28,851 bases of DNA from positions 1 through 28,851 of the forward strand of contig CAXKVV010000583.1 in assembly GCA_964058805.1 (NCBI GenBank), read 5' to 3'. The notes under the pieces were generated by a model, which made no database searches, was not told the origin of the DNA, and saw only the letters and a program-made list of their open reading frames with translations. This document shows positions 10,640 to 20,510 of this stretch, piece after piece. Position 1 is the stretch's first letter, and the number at the start of each line of letters is the position of its first letter. Source of the stretch: Schoenoplectus triqueter (Eukaryota > Streptophyta > Magnoliopsida > Poales > Cyperaceae). The position numbers and the translations under genes are program-made.

Positions 10640-11110
10640 AAGAAAATTTTCTCTTTTTAAAATTCGTTATTAAATTTGTCAAAATAACCATCTGTCACCT
10701 AATTCCTGCTAAAAAAAGAATTGTCTTCTGCACTTGCAATTTCAGATTGTTATAGTAAGAACTATAACTTCCTATAATAAGGGTTTATTAATTTATAGCA
10801 TTAATTGACGCACTATGGACTATGTAGAATGCGGTGGTTATTCCATGGCCATATATTATTTCAATATATGTTACATGTAACAATTTCAATCATTGTGCAA
10901 ATATTTATAGTTGCAGAAAATATGATCACTGTATCTAAGTCTACCGTAGAAACGCGCACGGGCAAATATAAGTAATAATTTATGTATATTATTTGTCAAG
11001 GATATATTTGTCAAAAATTTACCGTAGATATATTTTTTTATATTCTTTTTTTCATCAAATTTGATTCTTTATTTTATTTTTATTTTTATAGAAATGATAA
11101 CTCATAATCT
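10640..11110. other. Non-coding AT-rich DNA
   Basis: No gene is visible. A small hairpin occurs at 10749-10768. The bases around 10945-10972 (AACGCGCACGGGCAAATATA) resemble a decayed Helitron 3' end but lack the CTRR terminus. Confidence 0.4.
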
Positions 11111-12432
11111 TGTGGATGATTTTATGCACCGGTGATAAACCTCGTTTATATATTATATTCAATTAGGGTTTTATCTCAAAAACTATGTATTTTATGTTAA
11201 TTGTTAAGAATTTATTCAGTTTTTATGTCGAATTCAAGATACTGCTGTATTTCTTATTATTTTACGGGTTATGGAATGTAAACAAAGATGTCAAACTTAC
11301 ACGAAGAAATCAGGTGAAAAGCACTTCTGGACAAAATTTGCGGACCACAATAATGAGATTTGCTCTCTAGTTCGCTCTGATAAGAAAGTGCAAAAATTGC
11401 GGACCATAATTTTTGGGCTGGAAGCGCAAACTTACAGTTTTAAAGCGGTTTTCTCATTGGAATTAAAATATTTTGACACTCCTTCATCCAGGACATCTCG
11501 CAACTGACTGGAGAATAGATTCTAAGCACGAAAGAAGAGGAAGAACACCATTGGAGAGAAATTTGAAGGAGAACTCAAAAACCGGGCGAGAAATCATAGA
11601 TCTTCTTGATGAATTCTTTTCTTTACTCTTTTCTCATGTTGTACTGTTGTTTAAACATGAATCTTGATATAATTTTTGACATGATTTGTGGCTAGACACC
11701 CTTCTAGGGGTCTAGGTGTAAACTCGGTAACTCAAATGGTTTAATTTTACTCGTGTGTTGATCTTTTAGTTCTTATTATTTATGATTGCTGTTTTGTTAA
11801 AATTGAATGCTTAGTTTTAATCAACTACATGTTACCCTAGAAGTGAAAGCGGAAACTGAATTTTCTGACCTAAAATAGTGATTTAGGTCGTAGGCTAAGT
11901 ACTTAATCGTGAAACTTATTACCTAAAAGAAAACCGAGAAAACCCTAGAAATCGTGTGAGCCACCGAAAGGCGAAGTACAAAATCTAGGTTATGCCAAAG
12001 TGGTTCACTGATCTTAATGGGCTTAGACAAGTAAGATGATGTACTTAATCGTGAAAACCCGAATTATTTAGGTACAGTATCAAGCCACGAAAGTATAAAT
12101 TTGATATTAAATATGAGATTGAATCCACAACAAACACTAAAACATATTAAAAGATCAAATATAGTGAATTGACCAAACGAGTGAGAGTGAAGCCGAAAGC
12201 CCCTAAAATCATATATTTGATAACTTTTCAGTCGTTGTTGTTAGATTTATACACTCTTAGTTTAATATAAAATTCTCATTCGATTATCTAGATTAGTGAA
12301 ATTTGTGAGAACCGGTAATTCACCCTTGTCCTTGTGGTTCGACACACAAACTACTACTTGATTAGGCCGTGCGCTTACGGCTGAAATTGATTGTAAATTA
12401 GGGTATTTATTAGCTTAGTAAAATACACATCA
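11111..12432 (+). mobile_element. Probable solo LTR of a Ty3/gypsy retrotransposon
   Basis: The tail reads TTGTCCTTGTGGTTCGACAC, then GTGCGCTTACGGC, and ends in CATCA. This U5 ending is familiar from plant Ty3/gypsy LTRs that sit just before a primer binding site. The middle (about 11600-12100) also has the typical CTTCTAGGGGTCTAGGTGTAA style of such LTRs. No primer binding site follows and there is no internal region, so a solo LTR is likely. The proposed start TGTGGATG is preceded by AATCT (11106-11110), and AATCT also overlaps the right end (12432-12436), leaving the duplication offset by one base. Short reading frames at 11185-11667 are not convincing genes. Confidence 0.5.
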
Positions 12433-12720
12433 ATCTGTTGAGTGTGAATATTTTTTGTGAAGATATAATTAAAAATACAAACCCCTCATAAATATAATAT
12501 TATAATCCACAAACTAACGCTCCATATTATCCACTATATGCTAATCTCTCACTCCACCCTCAATCAACTTATACCGCAAGATCTTAACTATCAACCTCAA
12601 CATACCCCTTCATTTACTATACAGCATCGTTGTTTTTCTTACAAGCAAGCTATAACCGAAAGCTTGAGTAACTCAACTAAGAGGATTCATTTGTTTATCT
12701 CCGAAGAAAAATGAGATCAA
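12433..12720. other. Non-coding DNA
   Basis: Nothing recognisable lies between the LTR-like sequence and the hAT remnant. Confidence 0.4.
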
Positions 12721-13320
12721 CTTGAGATGTTAAAATCCTTCCTTGTTGTCTTCTTCACGATGACTGTCAAATTGTCATGCTCATATACACCGTCTACACA
12801 TGAGTTACTTCATCATCTTTATCGCATATCGAAGGTGAATTATCTCTTTTTTAATTTGGTTCATTTTAATATTTATCTTTTTTCTATCTCATTTTTTTTC
12901 TATATTTTTTTTCTCAAAATATTTATCGTGAGATGGAAGATATAAAAAGTCTCGACTCTTCTCTTTCTCCAATCGTAGAAGCAATGAAAGAAAAATTCTT
13001 TAAATATTAGAAGAAAGTACGCACTGTGATAATGCACATCTAACTACTAATGAGAAAGAAAATCACGTAAATAGCTTATTGGAGGAGATGTTCAACATTT
13101 ATAACTACTGACGAAATACTAATCATCCTTCTTCTGCCGGCAATATGAATATTAATATTTTGTACCTATATTACTACTAATTTATTCACTTGTGTTCATT
13201 TTTTAATCATAACAGAAGTAATAGTTCGTCTGGATTGCTAAATGAGTTGCGAGAAGATGAATATTTTGAAGATCAACAAATAAACAATAATAAATTCTGA
13301 GTTATTGTCTAGGAAGCATG
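12721..13320 (+). pseudogene. Eroded hAT transposase fragment
   Basis: The first piece (12727-12840) reads LKSFLVVFF-TMTVKLS-CSYTPSTHELLHHLYRIS. It resembles the plant hAT transposase segment in which a long helix is followed by a T-x-x-L-S-x-x-x-Y-P-T-S-x-x-x-L-H-H pattern. After an AT-rich gap of about 110 bases, possibly an intron (GTGAAT after 12832), the frame at about 12953-13009 reads SPIVEAMKEKFFKY followed by TAG. This resembles the family's M-x-x-K-F-x-K-Y-W motif with the tryptophan lost to a stop. Further scraps (SLLEEMFNIYNY at about 13070-13110; SSSGLLNELREDEYF at about 13220-13270) could be later parts. The catalytic N-terminal half and the dimerisation domain are missing. The retrotransposon begins 70 bases downstream. 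Confidence 0.55.
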
Positions 13321-13988
13321 AAAGATGATCGAATTGATAAACATGAGTACTAGAAGAGAAATGCAACTTCCTATCCAACATTGGCGATGATGGCTCTGTT
13401 TATCCCTGAAAATTCGGGGAGTTAAAAAGGCAATTTGGGACAAAAGATTAAAAAATTCAAGGAGAAATTTTAAAAAAGCCCGAAGAGGCTTAATTCAAGT
13501 CCAGAAGCACCAAGAAAAAAGAAGAATTCAATGAAATGCTCAAAAATCAAAATTTTTAAGAAAAGAATTAAAGGCCGAAGCTCTACAAATTCAAATCGAA
13601 AACCTCTTCGAAACCTAAAATCTCAAAACTCAAATTTTATGGCAAAATAAAATTCTCCATAAAATTCTGAGAATTTTCATATATTACTTGATATTTTTGG
13701 AGTTACGAAACTCAAGGAAATTCCAAATTATCGATTAATATAATGAAAAATTAATTAATCAAGCGTTAAAAATTAATTGATGCTTGAACAAGGGGAAAAA
13801 TGGTAAATAAAAACTACCATAAATTTTGTTATATTTCAAGGAATTTTTGAGCAAATTTTGGTGCAATTTGGATAAAGGGAGCTTTGAAAAACAATTTAAA
13901 AGCAAAGGAGAAATAAGAAAATCAGCAAATGGAGGGCTCCAATTAAAAATCAAAATGGAGAGGGGCTAAATTCGAGAATTCCCATTCT

Positions 13989-14008
13989 GCTACAGTGCGT
14001 GGTACAGT
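13989..14008 (+). repeat. Twin CTACAGT motif in U3
   Basis: GCTACAGT and GGTACAGT lie 12 bases apart. In the 3' LTR the equivalent positions are two perfect GCTACAGT copies (28022-28029, 28034-28041). Spaced repeats in U3 are candidate enhancer sites, but no binding factor can be named. Confidence 0.4.
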
Positions 14009-14841
14009 ACCCGAGCTTCCATGGTATAAAATTTGAAAATGGTGATGGTGCTCCCGTGCGACGAAAACTCACATATTATATGCCGTTGGAAAGAGCACGG
14101 AGAGGAGAACACAATGAGATAAAGTACTTGTAAAATTGTTGAGCGGTTTGGGAGAAAACTGAAGGGGAAGTTTCCGATCCAAAAATGAAATTGAGCAATC
14201 CGAGCCATAATTGATCAAATTGACACTTCAAACACCTTCTCCATGGTCACAAGAGATTGTTTGAGGGCTTGGTTGAATTTCATAAGCTTTAAATTGGTGA
14301 GACCACGAACTCGCAAATCGGGTCAAAAAACCGAGTTGGTCAAACTCTATACCAGAGCATTCTATTGATTGAATAAACATTGTAGATCAATTTCTGGGAT
14401 CAATTAGATGCTAATCAAGCTTTGAAACACAAGAAATGGTGAAGAAATGAAGGAGAATGACTATGTGGCTTGAAATCGGGTTTGAAGGCAAAAACGGGTC
14501 TCGGGTGCGTAATTGTGATCCGGCAAGGTCCAAAATGTAGGAAGGGAGTGGCAAGAACGTGTTTGAACCTCTACAACCTTCTAGAAGTCCCTAGAATCAT
14601 CTGGTGACCAAGTGGTGGTTAGAGAGGGCAAATTTGTAAATTTTCAGCAAACATAACAAACTCCACTTGTGCCCCACTTGCCCTCTCAGCTGTTAGAGCA
14701 CATTTAAAATACTTAGAACTGGTCTAATACACCACAAAACGTTCAGAAGAGTATGAGAAGATGATTGAAGGGAGTTGGTGCATAAATTGGTCAAAGAAAA
14801 GTCAAACCGATCTCATACACCCATCTATTACCCCCTAAGCC

Positions 14842-14848
14842 TATATAA
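14842..14848 (+). promoter_or_regulatory. LTR promoter TATA box
   Basis: CTATATAAAC lies in a cytosine-rich context about 1.45 kb into the LTR and is the best core promoter candidate. Transcription would then start at about 14870-14882. The R region begins there, leaving a U3 of about 1.5 kb and a very long R-U5 part. Confidence 0.6.
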
Positions 14849-15107
14849 ACCCCTCTCCTCCTTCAAATGCAAGAGACACAACCCATCCCAAGCTGAATGC
14901 TAATCCAAAACGCTGCCAAAATCAATTGAAGCTCAAATTAGATACAAAATAAGATCCAATCTTTGAGTTGAGATCAAAATCAAGCCCAAAGATACAAGAT
15001 TCAATCAAATCCTCTTCTATTCAAGCTACAAATTAGATCTAGGTAGCCATATATCCTGTAAATATAGATATCAAGAGTGTATTAGAGTTTGTAATTTTGA
15101 TTCGTGC

Positions 15108-15113
15108 AATAAA
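15108..15113 (+). terminator. Candidate LTR polyadenylation signal
   Basis: AATAAA lies about 230 bases after the inferred transcription start, with a TTTGTAATTTT upstream element and a very T-rich stretch downstream (15137-15210). In the 3' LTR it would define the RNA end, giving an R region of about 250 bases. This is an inference from motif and position. Confidence 0.4.
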
Positions 15114-15951
15114 GATGAAAATTTTCATGTGCAATATCGATTTTTCTTCTTTTTCTTGATGTTCTTATGTTGCAATTCGATCTTTTTTTATTTTCTTTCT
15201 TTTCTTTTAGCTCAAATCTGCATACAAACATCATTGAATGTTAGATTGAAGCTAAATGATGCATTTAAACAATATAAGATCAATGAATCCCTTATAAATG
15301 CAAAATCAGCCCTAAAATGGCTGAAAATGCAATAAAAAGAAAAATGGGACGAGATCTACTCCAAATCTCATAAAACTTTCAGATCTCGTAGAAATAAGTC
15401 ATATGAATCTATAGAAACTGATTTTATATTTTTTTGATTTTTCTGTAAAAAATTATAGCCTTTTTGGATCTGAAAATCAGCAAATACTGGTACAACATTT
15501 TCCTCTTTTGCCCCTGGTCTGATTCGAAAATAAAAAAATTATACCTCTGCTACTTCAATTTAATTGAAATTTTGTGAGAATCTAGATATAGTTATATTGC
15601 ATCTCTCTATAAATTTTCATAATTTTGCAAGCTTCAGATCTATTTTTAAAGTAATTTCGAAATAGCAATCAGATTCAAGTTTCGTATCAAATCTGCTGAC
15701 AGCATTTCAGTAATTCGTATTTTTCTTCAGTTTTTCTATAAATAAATAATCAAATAAATTTTATAAACATATTCTCAGTATCATAATCCATCTTTTTATA
15801 ATTTTTCATAGCATTTGGAGCTTTCTAGCTATATTAAAATAAATTTTAGATTTCAACTAGTCTTATATCACGTCTATTATTTTGCCACAAATTTTCTTAT
15901 ATTTCTTGTTTCAAATTAAATAAATTGAGTCGTTAATATACTTAAGGGACT

Positions 15952-16167
15952 TGTACGAACAGTACATGTCTTCAGGAAAACACCTTTTTACACGAACAGT
16001 GTAGAGGGTCAAAACAAATAAATAAAAATAATAATAAACTCTTTTACACGAGCAGTGTAGAGGGTCAAAATAATAAAAGCCTCATTGCGAACAGCAGTGG
16101 ACTTAAAAATAAAAATCCGACTGCGAACAACAGTGGATTTAATAAAATCTCGGCACGAACAGTGCTG
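15952..16167 (+). repeat. Array of six short hairpins with a conserved GAACA loop
   Basis: Stem-loops lie at 15952-15966 (TGTAC/GTACA), 15989-16003 (TACAC/GTGTA), 16045-16059 (TACAC/GTGTA, loop GAGCA), 16083-16099 (CATTGC/GCAGTG with one U-G pair), 16116-16137 (TCC-ACTG/CAGTGGA with a bulged G, loop CGAACAA) and 16151-16167 (CGGCAC/GTGCTG with one wobble). Except for one A-to-G change the loop core stays GAACA, while the stems differ yet still pair. Hairpins 2 and 3 are also followed by the same AGAGGGTCAAAA word. They lie in the transcribed part of the LTR, so they would exist in the element RNA. Confidence 0.85.
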
Positions 16168-16680
16168 GATTAAGATATAAATTTTGCAAATTATCTTTTT
16201 ACGGTGTTATAATGCCGAAATTTCTAAAAATATATTACGATTGAGTCATTCTTCATTTTTTTCTGAATTTTCTTTGAAACTTCATCGCTAAACATCCTCG
16301 AAAGTGCATTAAAATAATTTCAAATAAGAAAATTTTCAACATAAAAGTTGTTCATCATAACCTTATTGATGGTATCATGATATGGTTCGAAAGGTTTCTG
16401 AAACATATGTTTTAAAAATACCTAAAATACCCTCAGCTGTCCAGTTCAGTCATTTATCAGAAAAGAATTAAAAAACTGTACCGATCCGTGAATTTTACAT
16501 ATATATTTTATTTTATATTCATCAAATACATATTAATATGAGCTTGTACATAAATTTTCATGCAAAAATACATTGTAAATACCTTTCAAATAAGCAAAAC
16601 GATCCTGACAGCCCCTGATTTTCAGAACCGTCATCTGTTGGTATTTTGCACTAAACAGTACTTTAAAGTGCTTAAAATGA

Positions 16681-16990
16681 AAAATGTTCAAAATAAAAGT
16701 TGTTCCTAACATCTCATTTCATTTTTCTGTCAAATAAAATCAGTATGTTATTAACTAATTTCTCTCTAAATATTCAAAAGAACAGTATAATTTGCTGAAT
16801 TCTTCGTTAGTTTTCAGATTGTTGTTTGCTAATATTCCTCCCGAAATAATATTTTAGAGGGTTCAAATTAAAAAAATGTTCAAAATAAAGTTGTTCATAA
16901 CATTTTCATTGATATTTTTGTCAAATAAAATTAGTATGTTACTAATATATTTTTCTCAAAAAAATCTAAAAGATCACTACCTTATTATAT
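16681..16990 (+). repeat. ~192-bp direct repeat inside the LTR
   Basis: AAAATGTTCAAAATAAA-AGTTGTTC at 16681 recurs at 16873, followed in both by TCAAATAAAAT-AGTATGTTA. A weaker relative lies at about 16326-16360. These are diverged tandem units in U5. Confidence 0.7.
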
Positions 16991-17039
16991 TTTCTTTACC
17001 ATTAAAAATCAGAAAAATATTATGATCCATTCTATAAAA

Positions 17040-17840
17040 AAATATTTTAAAATCATAAATATTTTGATAATAAGCATAAATAAAAATATAATAAAATTTC
17101 TTTATAAATAGATCTTAAGAAAATAGATTAAAAATAATTTCATAATAAATCATTTTAATTAAAGAATAATCATTTCAAGATAAAATATAATAATTAGAAT
17201 AAAAAACATAATAAAATAAAATAAAAATAATGCATTCATTGAAAATATATAATAAAAGGAAATAACATAAAAAATAATAAGATAAAATTTTTATTCATTA
17301 AATCAAATTCTAAATTAAATAATTCTAAATAAAAATATACAAAAATACAAAAATACAAAAATAAACAAAATTAAATATATAATGAATAAAAAAAATAATA
17401 AAATAAATATAACTCTTATTCAAAATCAAATAAAAAATAAATAAATAAATACATAAATAAAAAGTAAAAAACTTTATGATTTTTATTCTTACCAATTAAA
17501 AATAAATTCAATTTTAAAACTAAATCAACATTCACCTAAAATAAAGATCAAAATAAAAAAATAAAAAGTAACTCTCAATTTCAAAATTAAATAAATTTAA
17601 ATATCAATAAATAAATAAAATATTAGTAAAAATAATAATAAAAGACTAAAAGATTTTTTTTCTTCTTATCAAATAAAAAAATTCAATTTTAAAATTAAAC
17701 CAACCTTAATCTAAAATAAAAATAAATCTCAATAGTCAAAACTAAATAAATTTAAATAAGATAAGTTCAAATAACAAATAAATAAAAAAATAAAAACTAA
17801 ATCATTTTATCAATAAAATAAATAAAAAATCAATTCACAA
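17040..17840 (+). repeat. Very A-rich low-complexity tract in the LTR
   Basis: About 800 bases consist almost only of A and T, dominated by AATAAA- and AAATAA-like words on the plus strand, with almost no G. Transcription must read through many poly(A)-signal-like words here if the RNA starts at about 14875. Confidence 0.85.
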
Positions 17841-17974
17841 GGTTTAAACTACCTTGAAAAGTTTATATCTTCTCTACCATTATTCACAGCAACCACTTAA
17901 AATTGCTTAACTATTCTGTTTATTTTCTCTTTCTTAATCAGAGGTTCCTCGGGTTCAAAGCCCAGGGTAATTAA

Positions 17975-18072
17975 CAATGGGGGCTTGCGCCCATTGGAAT
18001 CTTAAAGACCCCACAATCTCTAAAACCTTTAAATGTGCATTTCAAATTTATATAAATATACCCCAATGCACA
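17975..18072 (+). other. Two hairpins near the LTR end
   Basis: CAATGGG (17975-17981) pairs with CCCATTG (17990-17996) around an 8-base loop, and TGTGCATT (18034-18041) pairs with AATGCACA (18065-18072) around an AT-rich loop. They lie 90-190 bases before the primer binding site, where structured leader RNA is common in retroelements. Function is inferred. Confidence 0.5.
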
Positions 18073-18165
18073 CTTAGAGGGATCTCCGTGTCCTTCTTCC
18101 GCAATTAATCGTCCAGTTCCTTTTTTCAGGGCGGTGAGGGGCGCGAAAAAGGGTCGCACAGGATC

Positions 18166-18183
18166 TGGCACGCCCGGTGGGAC
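18166..18183 (+). other. Primer binding site
   Basis: TGGCACGCCCGGTGGGAC starts with TGG, the complement of a tRNA CCA end, five bases after the LTR terminus ACA. The site resembles those of Tat-type plant elements. I could not match it confidently to a specific tRNA. Confidence 0.75.
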
Positions 18184-18268
18184 TAAGATTCTCCTCTCAT
18201 CTTTGAAAGAGAAAAATAAATAGAATAGTTAAGTAAATTAAGCGGTTGCTTATAAAATAAATAAAAAA

Positions 18269-18301
18269 CTAATAAAGTTGAAGTTGTTGTTTGTTTTGTA
18301 G
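18269..18301 (+). promoter_or_regulatory. Candidate 3' splice site before ORF1
   Basis: A branch-point-like CTAAT (18269-18273) precedes a U-rich stretch ending in TTTTGTAG (18294-18301), five bases before the ORF1 ATG. Splicing here would remove most of a 3.4 kb leader full of upstream ATGs. The donor is unknown; CCAGGGTAATTA at 17962 and the GGTAGCC near 15042 are candidates. Confidence 0.35.
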
Positions 18302-18306
18302 GTGAA

Positions 18307-19794
18307 ATGGTATATCCCGACTGCAACAAGACAACAATAATGGTGGCTTCTCGCACCATCACTCCTTCCCGAGGTGCTGAAGGGAAGTATTTCATTTTTT
18401 TCTGGACTATCCCGCAAGAAGTCATCATCAATACTCCAACAATGGTGGCTTCAATCATGGTGGCTCCCATCTCCGCAACAGCCTCAACTGAAGAAGAAGA
18501 TGAAGAAGTCTATTTTGCTCTAACTCAGAAGGGCATAAACAACAAAATCATGGACTTTCCTCCTGGACCTCAAAAGAGGAGGAGACGCTCAACCAAAAAG
18601 GCAATCTTACCCAAAACTGCCTCTACACTCAAGGTCTCCCAGAAAAGAACTTAGAAAGTACCTCAAGAGCGTCTGGTGGCTTGGCCGAATATTCTTGTAT
18701 CCAACTCTTTCTCCGCTCTAAGAATTATCGTAGAGAACCCTGCTAGAGGTCAGAGACGCCAAGTTTGGGAAGTTTCATCAAGAAAACCTCAACAAAGCCA
18801 GAAGAAGTCAGTCTTGTCGGTGACCCTAAAAGAAAAGAGGAATCTGAAAACTAGAAAGTCGAGATGTCAAATCTCTGACCAAATCCAAAATTGGGTACCA
18901 GTCAAACCCAGGTCGATCTTTCCTTCTCAAGATCAAGTAAGCCAGAATTGGCGCAGTCGAGCCGCTCAAGCCGTGAGACTCGTAAAAGGAAGAAATCAGA
19001 AAACCGTACAAGAACGGATCTCCATAACTTTTAAGACACAATATGAATCCCAATTAAAACCGGTGGCTGAAGAACACACCTCTTATAGGGTGTTTAATAG
19101 GTTGAGTCCCAAGATTCGATCCAAAAATTTGGCTATCTCCGTCAGTAACCAAAGCCGAAAGAAAAGACGGGTCATTAAATATGTGGGAGATCTGGAAAGA
19201 CATTTCTCGGCCTATATGGTCACTGCAAGCTTCGAAGAAAATAAAGAATCTCAAGTCCACACCAGTGTCAATGTTATGACTTCAGAAGATCCTCAAAATC
19301 CTGAAGACCGATCCCCGCAAAATCAGACCAATACGACAAATACTGGTAAGGGCAATGGTCGAAAAGGAAGACCAAGAAAAAATAAAGAGACAAGTGATAA
19401 CAACAAATCTGGAGAAGAAGAGAATGAAGAAAATAATTCTTCCGACTCCGAAGATGGATGTGAAAATCACGGAGCAATAAGCATCCCTCCTGACAATACA
19501 GAATTATTGAGAAATCATATAGAGATACAGGATGAAAAGCTTGTAAAACAACGAGAACTCCTGATGGCTGTGTTAAAGCAGAATGAAAAACTAGCCAACA
19601 CCATCAAGGCTTTGTAAGGGCACATGAATCTTAACATTGATACTAACAAAGTAAAAGATTCTCATCAAATAAACATCAATGTCGATTCCAAAAACCAGAA
19701 AGGAAGAGATGGGTCAAATACCAATGCTAATCCTAACAACCCGACAGTGACCTTTCATAGTCATGTAAATCTTGAACCCGAATACCAGGGGTAA
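18307..19794 (+). pseudogene. ORF1-like leader protein of the retrotransposon, interrupted by stops
   Basis: Frame +1 is open from ATG 18307 except for TAG at 18652-18654 and TAA at 19615-19617. The second may be the genuine end (436 codons plus the internal stop), since coding-like sequence then continues only to TAA 19792. The protein is basic and low in known domains. It has an acidic patch (EEEDEE, about residues 60-66), RRRR at about 97-100, and KGRPRK at 353-358, matching the core of an AT-hook and a nuclear-localisation-like signal. A Ser/Asn/Glu-rich segment follows, then a charged leucine-rich helix at about 398-437 (ELLRNHIEIQDEKLVKQREL) likely to form a coiled coil. Tat-clade elements carry an extra ORF of unknown role in this position. 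The match is by position and style, not by a recognised domain. Confidence 0.55.
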
Positions 19795-20510
19795 CCAAGA
19801 AAGAAATACAAGCGATGATTGCTCAACAGATGCAGATTGCAGGAGGTGGCTATACACTTCCGCCTGTTAGAAACTGTGGACATCCATATCATGCCATCTA
19901 TGATCTCGAAGAATATCCAAAAGGGTGTGTGATCCCAAAATTCAGGGTCTTCTCAGGATAAGAAAACAGAGATCTAAACCCAGAACAACACTTGGCGCAC
20001 TTCGTAGCCTCGTGTGGGAACACTAGCGAGAATGACGCGCTATTGCTGCGATAATTTTCCCAAAATCTCGTTGGCACAGCCTTTCAATGGTATTATTCAT
20101 TAGAAAATGAAAGTGTAAATACATGAGATGAAATGGTGAATGCATTTAGGGCCAGATTCGCCATGATATCAGATAAAATGAATATAGCCGATCTGGCAAA
20201 CACGAAACCCAGAAAGGGTGAGTCCATGGTGGATTACAGCAATAGATGGAGAAATTTCAGCATCAAATGCGATATGACCTTGACCGAGAACGAAGCGGTC
20301 AACTTGATCAAAAGAAATATCGATTGATGGATGTGGATGCTCTTAGGTGTGACCAAAGTCAACACACTCAAAGATTTACCAAGAGCAGTGTCCAACACGA
20401 AAAGCATGTCCTCTGCTAATATCACAAGCTTCATGGGTTCTCGACCGCAAAAAAAAAGACAGAAGCAAAGGAGACTGCGAAGAGTAAAGAATTGGTCGTA
20501 TCCTAGTTGA
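19791..20510 (+). pseudogene. gag: Gag capsid region (retrotransposon gag domain), with in-frame stops
   Basis: Frame +3 reads GYTLPPVRNCGHPYHAIYDL, PKGCVIPKFRVFSG, EQHLAHFVASCGN, FQWYYSLENESV and then AFRARFAMISDKMNIADLAN-KPRKGESMVDYSNRWRNFS. This is the classic plant Ty3/gypsy gag core: a PKF..F.G segment, a F-x-W-Y motif, a R-F stretch, then E-S-x-x-x-Y-x-x-R-W-R. Gag forms the virus-like particle in the cytoplasm. The frame is broken by TAA 19959, TAA 20052, TGA 20124 and TGA 20325, so no full-length product is expected. It is one frame away from ORF1 and from the protease, so at least two frame changes separate the parts. Identity as gag is secure; the exact ends are not. Confidence 0.85.

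Larger units (their letters stand above)
13391..18160 (+). repeat. 5' long terminal repeat (4.77 kb)
   Basis: The start is set by alignment to the second copy: TGGCTCT is shared at 13391 and 27422, followed by a 2-base indel, then identity at a constant offset of 14033 to the window end. A start at 13397 (TGTTTA) is also possible. The end is ACA at 18158-18160, five bases before the primer binding site. Three zones are visible: a moderately complex U3 with the promoter (to about 14870), a middle with the hairpin array and ~190-bp repeats, and a very A-rich stretch (17040-17840). No protein is encoded. Confidence 0.88.

Noticed and set aside
10945..10972. Second Helitron 3' end
   Set aside because: AACGCGCACGGGCAAATATA resembles one, but the CTRR terminus is missing and no matching TC start was found.
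13381..13400. Target-site duplication of the large retrotransposon
   Set aside because: GATGA flanks the proposed start but the right flank is beyond the window; also the LTR start could be 13397, so it cannot be claimed.
13759..14208. Minus-strand frames in the 5' LTR, repeated at 27792-28251
   Set aside because: Present in both LTR copies simply because the LTR is duplicated; no domain, and codon content looks like non-coding U3.
18183..18470. 95-codon minus-strand frame
   Set aside because: It is the antisense shadow of the ORF1 start and covers the leader; no motif.
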